From Pseudomonadota bacterium (lineage in GTDB: Bacteria; Pseudomonadota; Gammaproteobacteria; Burkholderiales; Rhodocyclaceae): 64,000 bases of DNA. Both the position numbers and the translations under genes were made by a program. This document shows positions 39,637 through 48,873 of the stretch, in pieces. Numbering within the stretch: the stretch's first letter is position 1; each line of letters starts with the position of its first letter. The notes under the pieces were generated by a model. It saw only the letters and a program-made list of their open reading frames with translations, ran no database searches and was not told where the DNA came from. Location of the stretch: NCBI GenBank assembly GCA_018241695.1, contig JAFEDH010000008.1, positions 1-64,000 on the forward strand, given 5' to 3'.

Positions 39637-40269
39637 ATGAAGAACTACGTCATCATCATTTCCGGCCGGGGCAGCAATATGGAAGCACTGCTGACGGCGA
39701 ATCTGCCCGGCCGCTGTGCCGCAGTGATCAGCAACCGGCCCGCTGCGGCCGGCCTGGTCTACGCTGCACGGCAGGGGGTGGCCACCGTTGTGGTGGACCA
39801 CAAGGCCTATCCCGATCGTGCGGCCTTCGATGCGGCACTCGCCGCCGAGGTCGAGCGTCATCAACCCGATCTGGTGCTGCTGGCCGGTTTCATGCGCATT
39901 CTCTCGCCGGCGTTCGTGCGTCGCTTCGCGGGGCGCATGCTCAACATCCATCCTTCGCTGCTGCCCGCTTTCCCCGGACTGCGTACACATGCCCAGGCAC
40001 TGGAGAACGGTGTCAGATTGCACGGCTGCACGGTGCATTTCGTCACGCCTGATCTGGATACCGGTCCCATCGTGATCCAGGCGGCCGTGCCGGTGCTCGA
40101 CGACGATACGCCGGAATCCCTGGCGGCCCGGGTGCTGGCCGAGGAGCATCGGATATATCCGCAGGCGGCGCGCTGGTTCCTCGAGGGATGCCTGCATGTC
40201 GATGGTCTTTGTGTCAGGCTCTCCCGGCCCGGTCCAATACCCGCCGCACTCAGCTTTCCCGTCGGATGA
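39637..40269 (+). CDS. purN: Phosphoribosylglycinamide formyltransferase PurN
   Basis: 210 residues. PurN adds a formyl group from 10-formyltetrahydrofolate to GAR in purine synthesis. Conserved RGSNMEALL near the start, the catalytic-region sequence MLNIHPSLLPAFPG and GCTVHFVTPDLDTGPI are present. The stop overlaps the DUF3108 gene by ATGA. Confidence 0.95.
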   Translation: MKNYVIIISGRGSNMEALLTANLPGRCAAVISNRPAAAGLVYAARQGVATVVVDHKAYPDRAAFDAALAAEVERHQPDLVLLAGFMRILSPAFVRRFAGRMLNIHPSLLPAFPGLRTHAQALENGVRLHGCTVHFVTPDLDTGPIVIQAAVPVLDDDTPESLAARVLAEEHRIYPQAARWFLEGCLHVDGLCVRLSRPGPIPAALSFPVG

Positions 40270-41231
40270 ATTTGCCTCTGCGCCGGGGGCCGGTCCTGGC
40301 ACTTTTCGCAACCCTGTTGCTTCATGGTTTTCTGATCCTGGGGCCAGGCTGGCATCTGGGGAAGTTAACAACGACCGATACGGAGCCCGAGATCCTGATG
40401 GCACAGGTGCTGTCGCCACAGCCACCTCCACTGCCCCGTCCGCCATCTCCTCCCCGTCATTCCATGCCGGTCGTATCGGCTCCGTTGCCTGCTGGTGATG
40501 CCGCCGGGACGATCACACCCACACTCGAACGTGTCGATGCCGCGGCGCTGCTGCCGGCTGCCCTGGCGGTTCCTGCCGCGCCGCAGATCATCACACCCTT
40601 GCCGGCGAACGGGCACATCCGTTATATCGTGCGCCGCGGGGAGGGTGGCATGGTGGTGGGCCGGGCGGTCACCGAATGGCACCATGATGGCCACAGCTAC
40701 CGGTTGACCAGCACCACCGAAACCACCGGAATCGTTGCCCTGTTTCGTCCCGCCCGGGTCGTGCAGACCAGCGAGGGCAGGCTTGAAGGCGGCGAACTGT
40801 ATCCGCGCCGCTTCGTGATCGACAAGGGGGACGGTGATGTGGCCAGCGCCGACTTTGACTGGGCACATCAGCGCGTCACCCTGGGGGACGGCCGGACGCT
40901 TTCGTTTTCCGATGGCGCCGAGGACATGCTGTCCATGTTTTTCCAGCTGATGGCGGCTGCGCAGCGGGAAGATGGCTTCCAGATGGCGGTCGCGACCGGA
41001 CGCAAGGTGGAGCGTTACGCCTTTGAATGGTTGCCGGAGGAAACACTGAGCCTGCCGGCGGGCCGCTTCAAGACCTGGCATGTGCGGGTCCGGGCCGTGA
41101 CGGGTGGCGGCGACAGCACCGAAGTATGGCTGGCCGAGGATGCGATGGGTCTGCCGGTACGCATCCGCCATATCGACCGCAAGGGAGAACTCTATGACCA
41201 GGATGCCGAGAAGATCGAGTATCAGAAATGA
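40266..41231 (+). CDS. DUF3108 protein with TonB-like N-terminus
   Basis: 321 residues. A short basic N-terminus leads to a membrane segment (about 9-25) and a Pro-rich stretch (about 48-63), like the beginning of TonB. The remainder is a DUF3108 domain, which is rich in beta strands and thought to be periplasmic. Function unknown. Its start overlaps purN, and the rRNA methyltransferase gene follows after 93 bases, an order common in betaproteobacteria. Confidence 0.8.
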   Translation: MNLPLRRGPVLALFATLLLHGFLILGPGWHLGKLTTTDTEPEILMAQVLSPQPPPLPRPPSPPRHSMPVVSAPLPAGDAAGTITPTLERVDAAALLPAALAVPAAPQIITPLPANGHIRYIVRRGEGGMVVGRAVTEWHHDGHSYRLTSTTETTGIVALFRPARVVQTSEGRLEGGELYPRRFVIDKGDGDVASADFDWAHQRVTLGDGRTLSFSDGAEDMLSMFFQLMAAAQREDGFQMAVATGRKVERYAFEWLPEETLSLPAGRFKTWHVRVRAVTGGGDSTEVWLAEDAMGLPVRIRHIDRKGELYDQDAEKIEYQK

Positions 41232-41324
41232 GCGGCATCGTGCCGGCCGGGGCGGCCTGCATGGGAAGAGCCGGAAAATGACGGCCCCCGGATGTACTTT
41301 CGCCATCGCGATGGAATCCATTTC

Positions 41325-42590
41325 ATGACCCAGCACATCTCCAGTCAACTGCTGGATTCGGCCGTCGATGCCCTGTCCGCCATGCTGGCCCTGACCCAGC
41401 CGGCCGATGCCGTCCTGTCCCGCCACTTTCGTGAGCATCGCGCGCTGGGATCACGGGAACGCGCCTTCATCGCCGAAGCGGCCTACGGTGTGCTGCGCCA
41501 TCTGCGGGTGCTGCAGCGGTTGTGCGGCGACAATCAATCACCGCGTCGCCTGCTGCTGGCGCTATTGACCCGGTTTCAGGGAGTGAGCCGGCGCCAGTTG
41601 GAGCAGGCGGTCAGAGCCCGGGAACTGGATTGGCTCGATGAGATCAAGGCGGCGCCGGCACCCGCTCTGACCCTCGCGGAAGAGCTGAATCTGCCGGACT
41701 GGCTTGCCGATCGGCTGCTGACGCTCCAGGGAGAGGAAGGGTTGCGGGAACTGGCCCGCGGCCTCAATGCCATGGCGCCCCTGGATCTGCGTGTCAATGC
41801 CCTCAAGGCCGGCCGGGATGAGGTACTGGCCAGGCTCAGGGCCGAGGGGATCGCCGCCGATCCGTGTCCTTACGCTCCCCAGGGCGTGCGTCTCCAGGGC
41901 AAAATTTCCCTGGCGAAACACCCGCTTTTTCTCGATGGCGTGATCGAGGTACAGGACGAGGGCAGCCAGTTGCTGGGGCATCTGGTTGCGCCCAAGCGGG
42001 GCGAGATGGTGGTGGACTTCTGCGCCGGAGCAGGGGGCAAGACCCTGCTGCTGGGTGCCATGATGCGTTCCACCGGCCGTCTCTACGCTTTCGATGTCGC
42101 CGGCGCGCGCCTGGCCAGGCTCAAGCCCCGGGCCGCCCGGGCCGGCTTGTCCAATATCCACCCGGCGCTGCTTGCCAGCGAACATGATCCGCGCATCAAG
42201 CGTCTGGCCGGCAAGATCGACCGGGTGCTGGTGGATGCGCCCTGTTCCGGGCTGGGCACCTTGCGGCGCAATCCCGATCTCAAGTGGCGGCAGACGCCGG
42301 AAGATGTGGCGGAACTGTGCGCCCGGCAGGCGGCCATCCTGACATCCGCCGCCCGCTTGCCGAAGCCTGGTGGCCGGCTCGTCTATGCCACCTGCAGCCT
42401 GCTGCCGGAGGAGAACGAGGCCATCGTCGATGCCTTTCTCGCCACGCATGATGCATTCGTCCGCGTTGCGTGCGGCGATATCCTGACGCGGCAGGGCATC
42501 GTACTCGATACCGGTATGGATCTTCATCTTCTGCCTCATGTGCATGGCACTGACGGCTTCTATGCCGCAGTGATGGAGCGCCGGACTTGA
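41325..42590 (+). CDS. RsmB/NOP2/Sun-family RNA cytosine-5 methyltransferase
   Basis: 421 residues. The catalytic cysteines are C307 in the PCSG motif and C357 in the TCS motif; SAM motif I is DFCAGAGGKTL. An N-terminal helical NusB-like region (about 1-130) is present, shorter than in E. coli RsmB. I keep the family name only, because a classical rsmB normally sits beside fmt and this gene sits beside purN. ATG 41325 begins the conserved N-terminus. The stop overlaps the next gene. Confidence 0.88.
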   Translation: MTQHISSQLLDSAVDALSAMLALTQPADAVLSRHFREHRALGSRERAFIAEAAYGVLRHLRVLQRLCGDNQSPRRLLLALLTRFQGVSRRQLEQAVRARELDWLDEIKAAPAPALTLAEELNLPDWLADRLLTLQGEEGLRELARGLNAMAPLDLRVNALKAGRDEVLARLRAEGIAADPCPYAPQGVRLQGKISLAKHPLFLDGVIEVQDEGSQLLGHLVAPKRGEMVVDFCAGAGGKTLLLGAMMRSTGRLYAFDVAGARLARLKPRAARAGLSNIHPALLASEHDPRIKRLAGKIDRVLVDAPCSGLGTLRRNPDLKWRQTPEDVAELCARQAAILTSAARLPKPGGRLVYATCSLLPEENEAIVDAFLATHDAFVRVACGDILTRQGIVLDTGMDLHLLPHVHGTDGFYAAVMERRT

Positions 42591-43237
42591 GGCGTTTGTG
42601 CGTGATCGTCCTGCTGGCCTGCGCCGGTCTGTGCCAGGCCGGTCTGTGTCAAGCCCGCGTGCTTCCGGCCAGCGGCAGCGTGGAGGCGCTGTTCTCGCCC
42701 TGGGACGATGCCGAGGGGGCGCTGATCGGCGTGGTGTCCTCCGCCCGCCAGACGATCTATGTGCAGGCCTACCTCCTGACCAGTCGCAATCTGGCGCGGG
42801 CGCTGATCGATGCCCGATCGCGGGGGGTGACGGTGAGCGTACTGGCGGACGGCGCCATGGCCGACAAGGGCGAGAGCCGGGAACTTGTGCGCCTGCATGC
42901 GGCGGGTATTGCGATCTGGCTGGAGCGGCGCTTTGCCGCCGCCCACAACAAGGTGCTTCTGGCGGACCCGGAAGGCCAGACGCCCGTGGTGGTCACCGGC
43001 AGCTACAACTTCACCTGGTCGGCCCAGGCCCGCAATGCGGAGAACCTGCTGATCCTGCGTGGCGATCCGGCCCTGGCGCTGGCCTACCTGCGCAACTGGC
43101 AACGCCACCGGGATCTCGCCGTCGCCTATGCGCAGGCTTCTGCCGATGGACACCACGCGCCGCTGCCCTGCCGTTCGCCCGGCAGTGAGGATGCCCACTT
43201 GCTGCGGACACTGGGCGAGTGTCGCAGCGCACCGTAA
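42587..43237 (+). CDS. Secreted phospholipase D-family nuclease-like protein
   Basis: 216 residues, one HKD motif (HNKVLLAD with the following GSYNFT), as in the Nuc/endonuclease branch of the PLD family that works as a dimer. A signal peptide covers about 1-23. The substrate could be nucleic acid or lipid. The start is TTG 42587, overlapping the methyltransferase stop (TTGA); a GTG 15 bases later is an alternative. Two repeated short segments (CQAGLCQA) in the signal peptide are a curiosity. Confidence 0.8.
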   Translation: MRRLCVIVLLACAGLCQAGLCQARVLPASGSVEALFSPWDDAEGALIGVVSSARQTIYVQAYLLTSRNLARALIDARSRGVTVSVLADGAMADKGESRELVRLHAAGIAIWLERRFAAAHNKVLLADPEGQTPVVVTGSYNFTWSAQARNAENLLILRGDPALALAYLRNWQRHRDLAVAYAQASADGHHAPLPCRSPGSEDAHLLRTLGECRSAP

Positions 43238-43272
43238 TCCACCTGTCGCACCGATTCTCTGGAGATAAAGCG

Positions 43273-44544
43273 ATGAGCAGTGCAATGAACAGCGATCTGG
43301 ACAACATGGCCCTGGCGTTATGGGAGGATTTTCAGCATCCAGACGTGGGATGGCAGGCCGTTGCGCTCGTGGCCTGCATCGTCGTCGGGAAACTGGTCGA
43401 GCGTCTGGTCCGTGGCTATGGCGGCGTGGTTCCCGCACCCTGGCGCGAGGGAGGTCTGCGACGCATGACATTCCCGTTGACCACGACGGTTCTGGTATTT
43501 GTCGCCCGTTACGTGCTGCGTGGCTCGCATCCCGTCAATCTGCTGTCCATCGCCATACCGCTGCTGCTTTCCCTGGCGGGCATCCGCGCGGTGTTCTTCG
43601 CCCTGCGCCAGGTATTCGCACAAACCCGCTGGCTGGCCAGCTTCGAGCGCATTTTTTCCCTGCTGACGTGGACCGTGGTGGCGATGCACATTCTCGGCCT
43701 GCTGCCCGGTGTGATCGATTTCCTCGAAAGCGTGAACTTCACGGTCGGGCGGCAGAATTTGAGCCTGTGGCTGCTGCTGCAGGGGCTGGCGACGGTGGTG
43801 GTGGCATTGCTGACGGCATTCTGGTGTGGCGGTGTCGTGGAGCGCAGGCTGCTCCGCGCGGAAGATATGGATGGCAATCTGCGCGTGGTATTCACCCGCC
43901 TGGCGAAGGCGCTGCTGGTACTGGTGGCGATTCTCGTCAGCCTGCCCCTGGTGGGCATCGATCTCACCACGCTTTCGGTTTTTGGTGGCGCCCTGGGGGT
44001 TGGTCTCGGCTTCGGGCTGCAGAAGATCGCCAGCAACTATGTCTCCGGCTTCATCATCCTGCTTGATCGGTCGATCCGCCTGGGCAACATGATCGAGGTG
44101 GACTCGAATCGTGGCCAGGTCACCCGGATCACCACGCGCTACACCGTCCTGCGGGGCAGTGGCGGCGTGGAATCGCTGGTGCCGAACGAGGTGCTGGTGA
44201 GTTCGGTGGTGCTCAACGAATCCTATACCGATCGCCGGGTCCGGGTCGCCCTGCCGGTCCAGGTGGCGTATGGGACCGATCTCGACCAGGCACTGGTCCT
44301 TCTGGAGGCAGCCGCCAGGAACCAGCCCCGGGTATTGAGCGAACCTTCGCCGGCGGCGCTGGTGGTGTCTTTTGCTGACTCGGGGATCAATCTCGAAGTC
44401 GGCTTCTGGATTCACGACCCGGAAACGGGCACTGGGCGGCTGAAATCCGAAATCAATCTCGCCATCTGGCGCACGTTCAAGGCCGCGGGTATCCAGATGC
44501 CCTTCCCCCAGCGTGAGGTGCGCATCCTGTCCGGAACCCCGTAA
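43273..44544 (+). CDS. MscS-family mechanosensitive channel
   Basis: 423 residues with five or more membrane segments before the pore helix. The pore and beta-domain sequence GVGLGFGLQKIASNYVSGFI and LDRSIRLGNMIEVDS mark the MscS family. It releases solutes on hypo-osmotic shock. ATG 43273 is preceded by GGAGATAAAG. It is probably an independent unit, 35 bases after the PLD gene. Confidence 0.9.
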   Translation: MSSAMNSDLDNMALALWEDFQHPDVGWQAVALVACIVVGKLVERLVRGYGGVVPAPWREGGLRRMTFPLTTTVLVFVARYVLRGSHPVNLLSIAIPLLLSLAGIRAVFFALRQVFAQTRWLASFERIFSLLTWTVVAMHILGLLPGVIDFLESVNFTVGRQNLSLWLLLQGLATVVVALLTAFWCGGVVERRLLRAEDMDGNLRVVFTRLAKALLVLVAILVSLPLVGIDLTTLSVFGGALGVGLGFGLQKIASNYVSGFIILLDRSIRLGNMIEVDSNRGQVTRITTRYTVLRGSGGVESLVPNEVLVSSVVLNESYTDRRVRVALPVQVAYGTDLDQALVLLEAAARNQPRVLSEPSPAALVVSFADSGINLEVGFWIHDPETGTGRLKSEINLAIWRTFKAAGIQMPFPQREVRILSGTP

Positions 44545-44634
44545 GTCACCGCCGGGATGCCGGAATACCAGCCTGGAAACAGTTGTTTGGCGTAGAATTG
44601 TGCGCTGCACATCTCCCTTGAAAGGCCATTCCCG

Positions 44635-45792
44635 ATGTTTACCGGTCTGATCGACCTGCCATGGTGGGGCTATATTGTGGTGCTCCTGGCGATGACCCAC
44701 GTGACCATCGCGGCCGTCACCATTTTCCTCCATCGCTGCCAGGCGCACCGCGCCCTGGAACTGGGTGCCGTGCCGTCACATTTTTTCCGTTTCTGGCTGT
44801 GGCTGACCACGGGCATGGTGACCCGGCAGTGGGCAGCGATCCACCGCAAGCATCACGCCAAGTGCGAAACCGCGGAAGACCCCCATAGCCCGCGGACCCG
44901 CGGTCTGCGCAAGGTGCTGTGGGAAGGCGCCGAACTCTACCGTGCCGAGGCGGCCAACCAGGAAACGCTCGATCGTTATGGCAGCGGCACGCCGGACGAC
45001 TGGCTGGAGCGCAATGTCTATGCCCGTTCGGTGCTTGGCGTATCGCTCATGCTGATCATCGATGTGCTGCTTTTCGGCGCCATCGGCCTCTCCCTCTGGG
45101 CCGTGCAGATGATCTGGATTCCTTTCTGGGCGGCCGGTGTCATCAATGGCCTCGGGCATTTCTGGGGCTATCGCAATTTTGCCTGCGCCGATGCCAGCAC
45201 CAATCTCGTTCCCTGGGGCATCCTGATCGGTGGCGAGGAACTGCACAACAACCACCATGCCTACGGCAGTTCAGCCAAGCTGTCCAACAAATGGTATGAA
45301 TTCGACATTGGCTGGTTCTACATCCGCATCCTCGAAATCCTAGGCATGGCGCGTGTGAAAAAGGTGGCGCCGCGCCTGGTGTTGGGTACCGCGCGCCAGA
45401 CGATGGACATGGACAATCTTCAGGCCGTGATCACCCATCGCTACGACGTACTTTCCCGATACCTCAAGTCCCTGAGTCAGACCGCCAGCGAGGAATTCGA
45501 ACATCTCAAGCTCGATGCGCGTCAGGGCCGACGGGTACAGCGTCTGCTCAAGCGGGATGCTGGCAGCCTGGAACAGGGGCAGGAGGAAAAGCTGCGTGCG
45601 GTGCTCGATCGCAGCGAGCGCCTGGCCAAGGTCTATGCCATGCGCGCCGATCTGGAGGCGGTGTGGGCGCGCTCCAGCGCCACCCGCGAACAACTGCTGG
45701 CCCAGCTTCAGGCCTGGGTGCACAAGGCCGAGGAGAGCGGTATTCGTCCTTTGCAGGAATTCTCGATGCGATTGCGGCAGTACGCGGTCTGA
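44635..45792 (+). CDS. Fatty acid desaturase with helical C-terminal extension
   Basis: 385 residues. The di-iron histidine boxes HRCQAH, HRKHH and HNNHH and membrane segments in the first 250 residues identify a delta-9-type fatty acid desaturase. The last 85 residues (about 299-385) are hydrophilic helices not needed for catalysis, and their pattern resembles the C-terminal tail of ISL3-family transposases (RLLKRDAGSL, KLRAVLDRSERLAKVYAMR, then a tryptophan-bearing helix). It could regulate the enzyme or be a fused remnant. A terminator follows. Confidence 0.85.
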   Translation: MFTGLIDLPWWGYIVVLLAMTHVTIAAVTIFLHRCQAHRALELGAVPSHFFRFWLWLTTGMVTRQWAAIHRKHHAKCETAEDPHSPRTRGLRKVLWEGAELYRAEAANQETLDRYGSGTPDDWLERNVYARSVLGVSLMLIIDVLLFGAIGLSLWAVQMIWIPFWAAGVINGLGHFWGYRNFACADASTNLVPWGILIGGEELHNNHHAYGSSAKLSNKWYEFDIGWFYIRILEILGMARVKKVAPRLVLGTARQTMDMDNLQAVITHRYDVLSRYLKSLSQTASEEFEHLKLDARQGRRVQRLLKRDAGSLEQGQEEKLRAVLDRSERLAKVYAMRADLEAVWARSSATREQLLAQLQAWVHKAEESGIRPLQEFSMRLRQYAV

Positions 45793-45820
45793 CCCCCTGA
45801 TTCGATCGGGGTCTCTCTCT

Positions 45821-45851
45821 CCGTCCTGTTCCTTGTTTCGGAACAGGACGG
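45821..45851 (+). repeat. Inverted repeat after the desaturase gene
   Basis: A twelve-base-pair stem, CCGTCCTGTTCC with its complement, has a seven-base loop and lies 28 bases past the desaturase stop, just before a second, clearer terminator. No T-tract follows it. Confidence 0.6.
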
Positions 45852-45859
45852 AGGAGGAA

Positions 45860-45890
45860 ATAAAAAACCCGCCTCTGGCGGGTTTTTTAT
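45860..45890. terminator. Bidirectional terminator between desaturase and rpmG
   Basis: ATAAAAAACCCGCC and its complement form a 14-base-pair stem around TCT, with T runs on both strands. It ends both the desaturase (plus) and rpmB-rpmG (minus) transcripts. Confidence 0.9.
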
Positions 45891-45911
45891 TTGGAACAAC
45901 CGAACCCGGAA

Positions 45912-46079
45912 TTACTTGAGCTTGGTTTCCTTGTAAGCCACATGCTTGCGAGCCTTGGGATCGAACTTCATGATCTCCATTTTCTCGGGCATGGTCTTCT
46001 TGTTCTTGGTCGTGGTGTAGAAATGGCCGGTGCCCGCGGTGGACTCCAGCTTGATTTTCTCGCGGCCGCCTTTAGCCAT
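45912..46079 (-). CDS. rpmG: Ribosomal protein L33
   Basis: 55 residues, complete L33 ([13 protein letters not shown] at the start, [11 protein letters not shown] at the end). It has no CXXC zinc pair, so it is the zinc-independent form. It lies 17 bases downstream of rpmB, the usual operon. Confidence 0.96.
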   Translation of the reverse strand: MAKGGREKIKLESTAGTGHFYTTTKNKKTMPEKMEIMKFDPKARKHVAYKETKLK

Positions 46080-46096
46080 GATCGTTCTCCGTCAGG

Positions 46097-46333
46097 TTAA
46101 ACGGCTTCGCCGCGTTCGCGCAGCTCGGCCAGCACCACTTCGATGCCCTTCTTGTCGATGGTGCGCAGTCCGGCGTTGGAAACGCGCAGACGCACGAAGC
46201 GGTTTTCAGATTCAATCCAGAAGCGGCGGCTCTGCAGGTTGGGCAGGAAACGACGCTTGGTCTTGTTGTTGGCGTGGGACACGTTGTTCCCCACCATCGG
46301 GGCCTTGCCCGTCACTTGGCAGACGCGGGACAT
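46097..46333 (-). CDS. rpmB: Ribosomal protein L28
   Basis: 78 residues, full length ([20 protein letters not shown]). First gene of rpmB-rpmG. It begins after a well-formed promoter on the minus strand. Confidence 0.96.
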   Translation of the reverse strand: MSRVCQVTGKAPMVGNNVSHANNKTKRRFLPNLQSRRFWIESENRFVRLRVSNAGLRTIDKKGIEVVLAELRERGEAV

Positions 46334-46371
46334 GTGGTTGCTCCAGTCAGTCGGTTACAGCAAAGCCGTGC

Positions 46372-46401
46372 ATTCTATCTGAAAAGCCGGTGCGGATTCA
46401 A
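46372..46401 (-). promoter_or_regulatory. Promoter of rpmB-rpmG
   Basis: On the minus strand TTGAAT (46401-46396) and TAGAAT (46377-46372) are 18 bases apart. The -10 ends 38 bases before the L28 start codon. Confidence 0.6.
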
Positions 46402-46406
46402 GAATT

Positions 46407-47084
46407 TCACAGCAATCCCCGTTCGGCAAAGGAGACCGGCGTATTCCCCGCCACCAGCAGGTGATCCACCACCCGCACATCGACCAGGGCCAGCGCCGAC
46501 TTCAGGGTCCGGGTCAGCGCCTGATCGGCCGCGGAGGGTTCCGCCACACCCGAGGGATGGTTATGCACCAGCACTGCGGCGGCGGCATTGCGGGCCAGCG
46601 CCTGTTTGACCACCTCGCGCGGATAGACGCTGGCCTGGCTCAGGCTGCCGCGAAACAGCTCCTCGTAGGCGATCAGCCGGTTCTGGCTGTCGAGCCAGAG
46701 CACGGCAAAGATTTCATGCGGCAGGGCCGCCAGCTTGAGGCGCAGCCAGTCATGCACCGCCCGGGGTGAGGCAAGCAGGTCCCGCTCCCGGATGGTTTCT
46801 CCCAGAGCGCGGCGGGCGAGTTCGATTGCTGCCACCAATTGAACCGCCTTGGCCGGCCCCATGCCGGGCAGAGTGGTGAGTTCCTGCATCGAGGCCGCGG
46901 CCAGAGCCGAGAGCCGGCCATCGAAGGCGGCCAGAAGCTCGCGGGCCAGATCCACGGCGCTTTTCCCCTTGACGCCAACGCGCAGGAAAATCGCCAGCAG
47001 TTCCGCATCCGCCAGCGCGCCCGGCCCCAGGGCCTGGAGGCGTTCCCGGGGGCGTTCGCCTTCCGGCCAATCGCTGATCGCCAT
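46407..47084 (-). CDS. radC: RadC-family JAB-domain protein
   Basis: 225 residues. A helix-hairpin-helix region (about 45-75, [12 protein letters not shown]) precedes a JAB/MPN domain with the metal motif HNHPSG. The family is named after E. coli RadC although its repair role there has been withdrawn; the biochemical role is uncertain. It is divergent from coaBC, with 47 bases between the genes. Confidence 0.92.
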   Translation of the reverse strand: MAISDWPEGERPRERLQALGPGALADAELLAIFLRVGVKGKSAVDLARELLAAFDGRLSALAAASMQELTTLPGMGPAKAVQLVAAIELARRALGETIRERDLLASPRAVHDWLRLKLAALPHEIFAVLWLDSQNRLIAYEELFRGSLSQASVYPREVVKQALARNAAAAVLVHNHPSGVAEPSAADQALTRTLKSALALVDVRVVDHLLVAGNTPVSFAERGLL

Positions 47085-47131
47085 GTAGAATTCCTCCTCC
47101 TGGTCGGCTCGATCCCCTTGATTCTAATGTC

Positions 47132-48316
47132 ATGAACCCTCTTACAGGCAAGCGCATCGTGTTGGGCATCACCGGAGGCGTCGCCGCCTACAAGGCGGCG
47201 GAACTGACCCGGCTGCTGGTCAAGGCGGGCGCCATGGTGGATGTGGTCATGACCGAGGCCGGTACGCGTTTCGTCGGCCCCGCGACATTCCAGGCGCTCT
47301 CCGGCCGGCCGGTGTGGGCCCGGATATGGGACGATCGCATGTCCAGCGGCATGGCCCACATCGATCTCACCCGCGGCGCCGATGCCCTGCTGGTGGCGCC
47401 CGCCACGGCAGATTTCATCGCCCGGCTGGCGCATGGCTTTGCCGACGATCTGCTCTCCACCCTCGCCCTGGCGCGGGACTGTCCCCTTCTCGTGGCCCCG
47501 GCCATGAATCGCCAGATGTGGGAAAACCCCGCCACCGTGCGCAATATCGCCCGGCTGCGTGCGGATGGTGTGGCCATTCTCGGCCCCGCCGCCGGCGAGC
47601 AGGCTTGTGGCGAGGTGGGCGAGGGGCGCATGCTCGAGGCAGCGGAAATCGCCGATGACCTGGCGATCCATCTTGCGCCCAAGATTCTGGCGGGGAAACG
47701 GGTGCTGATGACGGCTGGCCCCACCTTCGAACCGCTCGATCCGGTGCGCGGCATCACCAACACCAGTTCGGGCAAGATGGGCTTCGCCCTGGCCCGCGCC
47801 TTTGCCGAGGCAGGCGCACGGGTTACCCTGGTGGCCGGGCCTGTCTCACTGTCCACGCCCAGGGGCGTCGTACGCCACGATGTGCAAGCCGCCCTCGATA
47901 TGCGTCAGGCGGTGATGGAGCATCTGCCGGGACAGGATATTTTCGTGGGCGTCGCGGCGGTGGCCGACTACCGGCCCGCGCAGTCGGTCGCGCACAAGAT
48001 CAAGAAATCCGCTGCGGCGCTGACCCTCGAACTCGCCCCCAACCCCGATATCCTGGCCGAGGTCGCCGCCCGGCCGGATGCGCCCTTGTGTGTCGGCTTC
48101 GCCGCCGAGAGCCGCAATCTGGCCGAATACGCCGAAGCCAAGCGGGTGGCCAAGAACCTGGCCCTGGTGGTGGGCAATCTGGTGCAGGACGGGCTGGGGG
48201 GCGACACCAATGCCGTCACCCTGTTCGACGCCACGGGCGCCCATCCACTGCCGCCCGCCGACAAGGCCGAGGTGGCACGCGCCATCGTGGCCTATCTTGC
48301 GGGCCTTCTGGCCTAG
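47132..48316 (+). CDS. coaBC: Bifunctional phosphopantothenoylcysteine synthetase/decarboxylase CoaBC
   Basis: 394 residues. The N-terminal flavin-dependent decarboxylase (CoaC, about 1-185) has GGVAAYKAAEL and the PAMN substrate motif; the C-terminal synthetase (CoaB) has GPTFEPLDPVRGITNTSSG. It makes 4'-phosphopantetheine for coenzyme A. In many relatives dut follows; here a VOC gene follows instead. Confidence 0.95.
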   Translation: MNPLTGKRIVLGITGGVAAYKAAELTRLLVKAGAMVDVVMTEAGTRFVGPATFQALSGRPVWARIWDDRMSSGMAHIDLTRGADALLVAPATADFIARLAHGFADDLLSTLALARDCPLLVAPAMNRQMWENPATVRNIARLRADGVAILGPAAGEQACGEVGEGRMLEAAEIADDLAIHLAPKILAGKRVLMTAGPTFEPLDPVRGITNTSSGKMGFALARAFAEAGARVTLVAGPVSLSTPRGVVRHDVQAALDMRQAVMEHLPGQDIFVGVAAVADYRPAQSVAHKIKKSAAALTLELAPNPDILAEVAARPDAPLCVGFAAESRNLAEYAEAKRVAKNLALVVGNLVQDGLGGDTNAVTLFDATGAHPLPPADKAEVARAIVAYLAGLLA

Positions 48317-48350
48317 GTGCTACTTTGTCTGCATACGGAGGAGGGGCAGC

Positions 48351-48836
48351 ATGGTGAAGCAGGCGAAAAATACGGTCTGCCTCTGGTACGAAGGCGACGC
48401 CGAAGAAGCGGCTCGCTTTTATGCTGTGACTTTTCCGGACTCGTCCGTCGGTACCATCCACCGCGCGCCGGGCGACTCACCTTCGGGAAAGCAGGGCGAT
48501 GTGCTGGTCGTGGAGTTCACGATCATGGGCATCCCGTGCATCGGGCTGAATGGTGGTCCGGTCTTCAAGCACTGCGAGGCATTCTCGTTCCAGGTGGCCA
48601 CCGCCGATCAGGCCGAAACGGATCGCTACTGGAACGCGATCGTAGGCAATGGCGGCGAGGAAAGCCTATGTGGCTGGTGCAAGGACAAATGGGGCGTTTC
48701 CTGGCAGATCACGCCGACCGTGCTGATTGAAGCCTACACCAGCCCCAATCGCGCTGCGGCCAGGCGCGCGTTCGATGCCATGATGCAGATGAAGAAAATC
48801 GATATCGCCGCAATCGAGGCGGCATACCGAGGATGA
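48351..48836 (+). CDS. VOC protein, PhnB/3-demethylubiquinone methyltransferase-like
   Basis: 161 residues of the PhnB-like VOC branch (often misnamed after ubiquinone methylation). The patterns CLWYEGDAEEAARFY and GWCKDKWGVSWQITP are characteristic. The true reaction is unknown. ACGGAGGAGGGGC gives a strong ribosome-binding site. It opens a run of five small same-strand genes. Confidence 0.82.
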   Translation: MVKQAKNTVCLWYEGDAEEAARFYAVTFPDSSVGTIHRAPGDSPSGKQGDVLVVEFTIMGIPCIGLNGGPVFKHCEAFSFQVATADQAETDRYWNAIVGNGGEESLCGWCKDKWGVSWQITPTVLIEAYTSPNRAAARRAFDAMMQMKKIDIAAIEAAYRG

Positions 48837-48873
48837 GGCAGGTGAATCGCTATCACTTTTCAGGAGGCATGCC

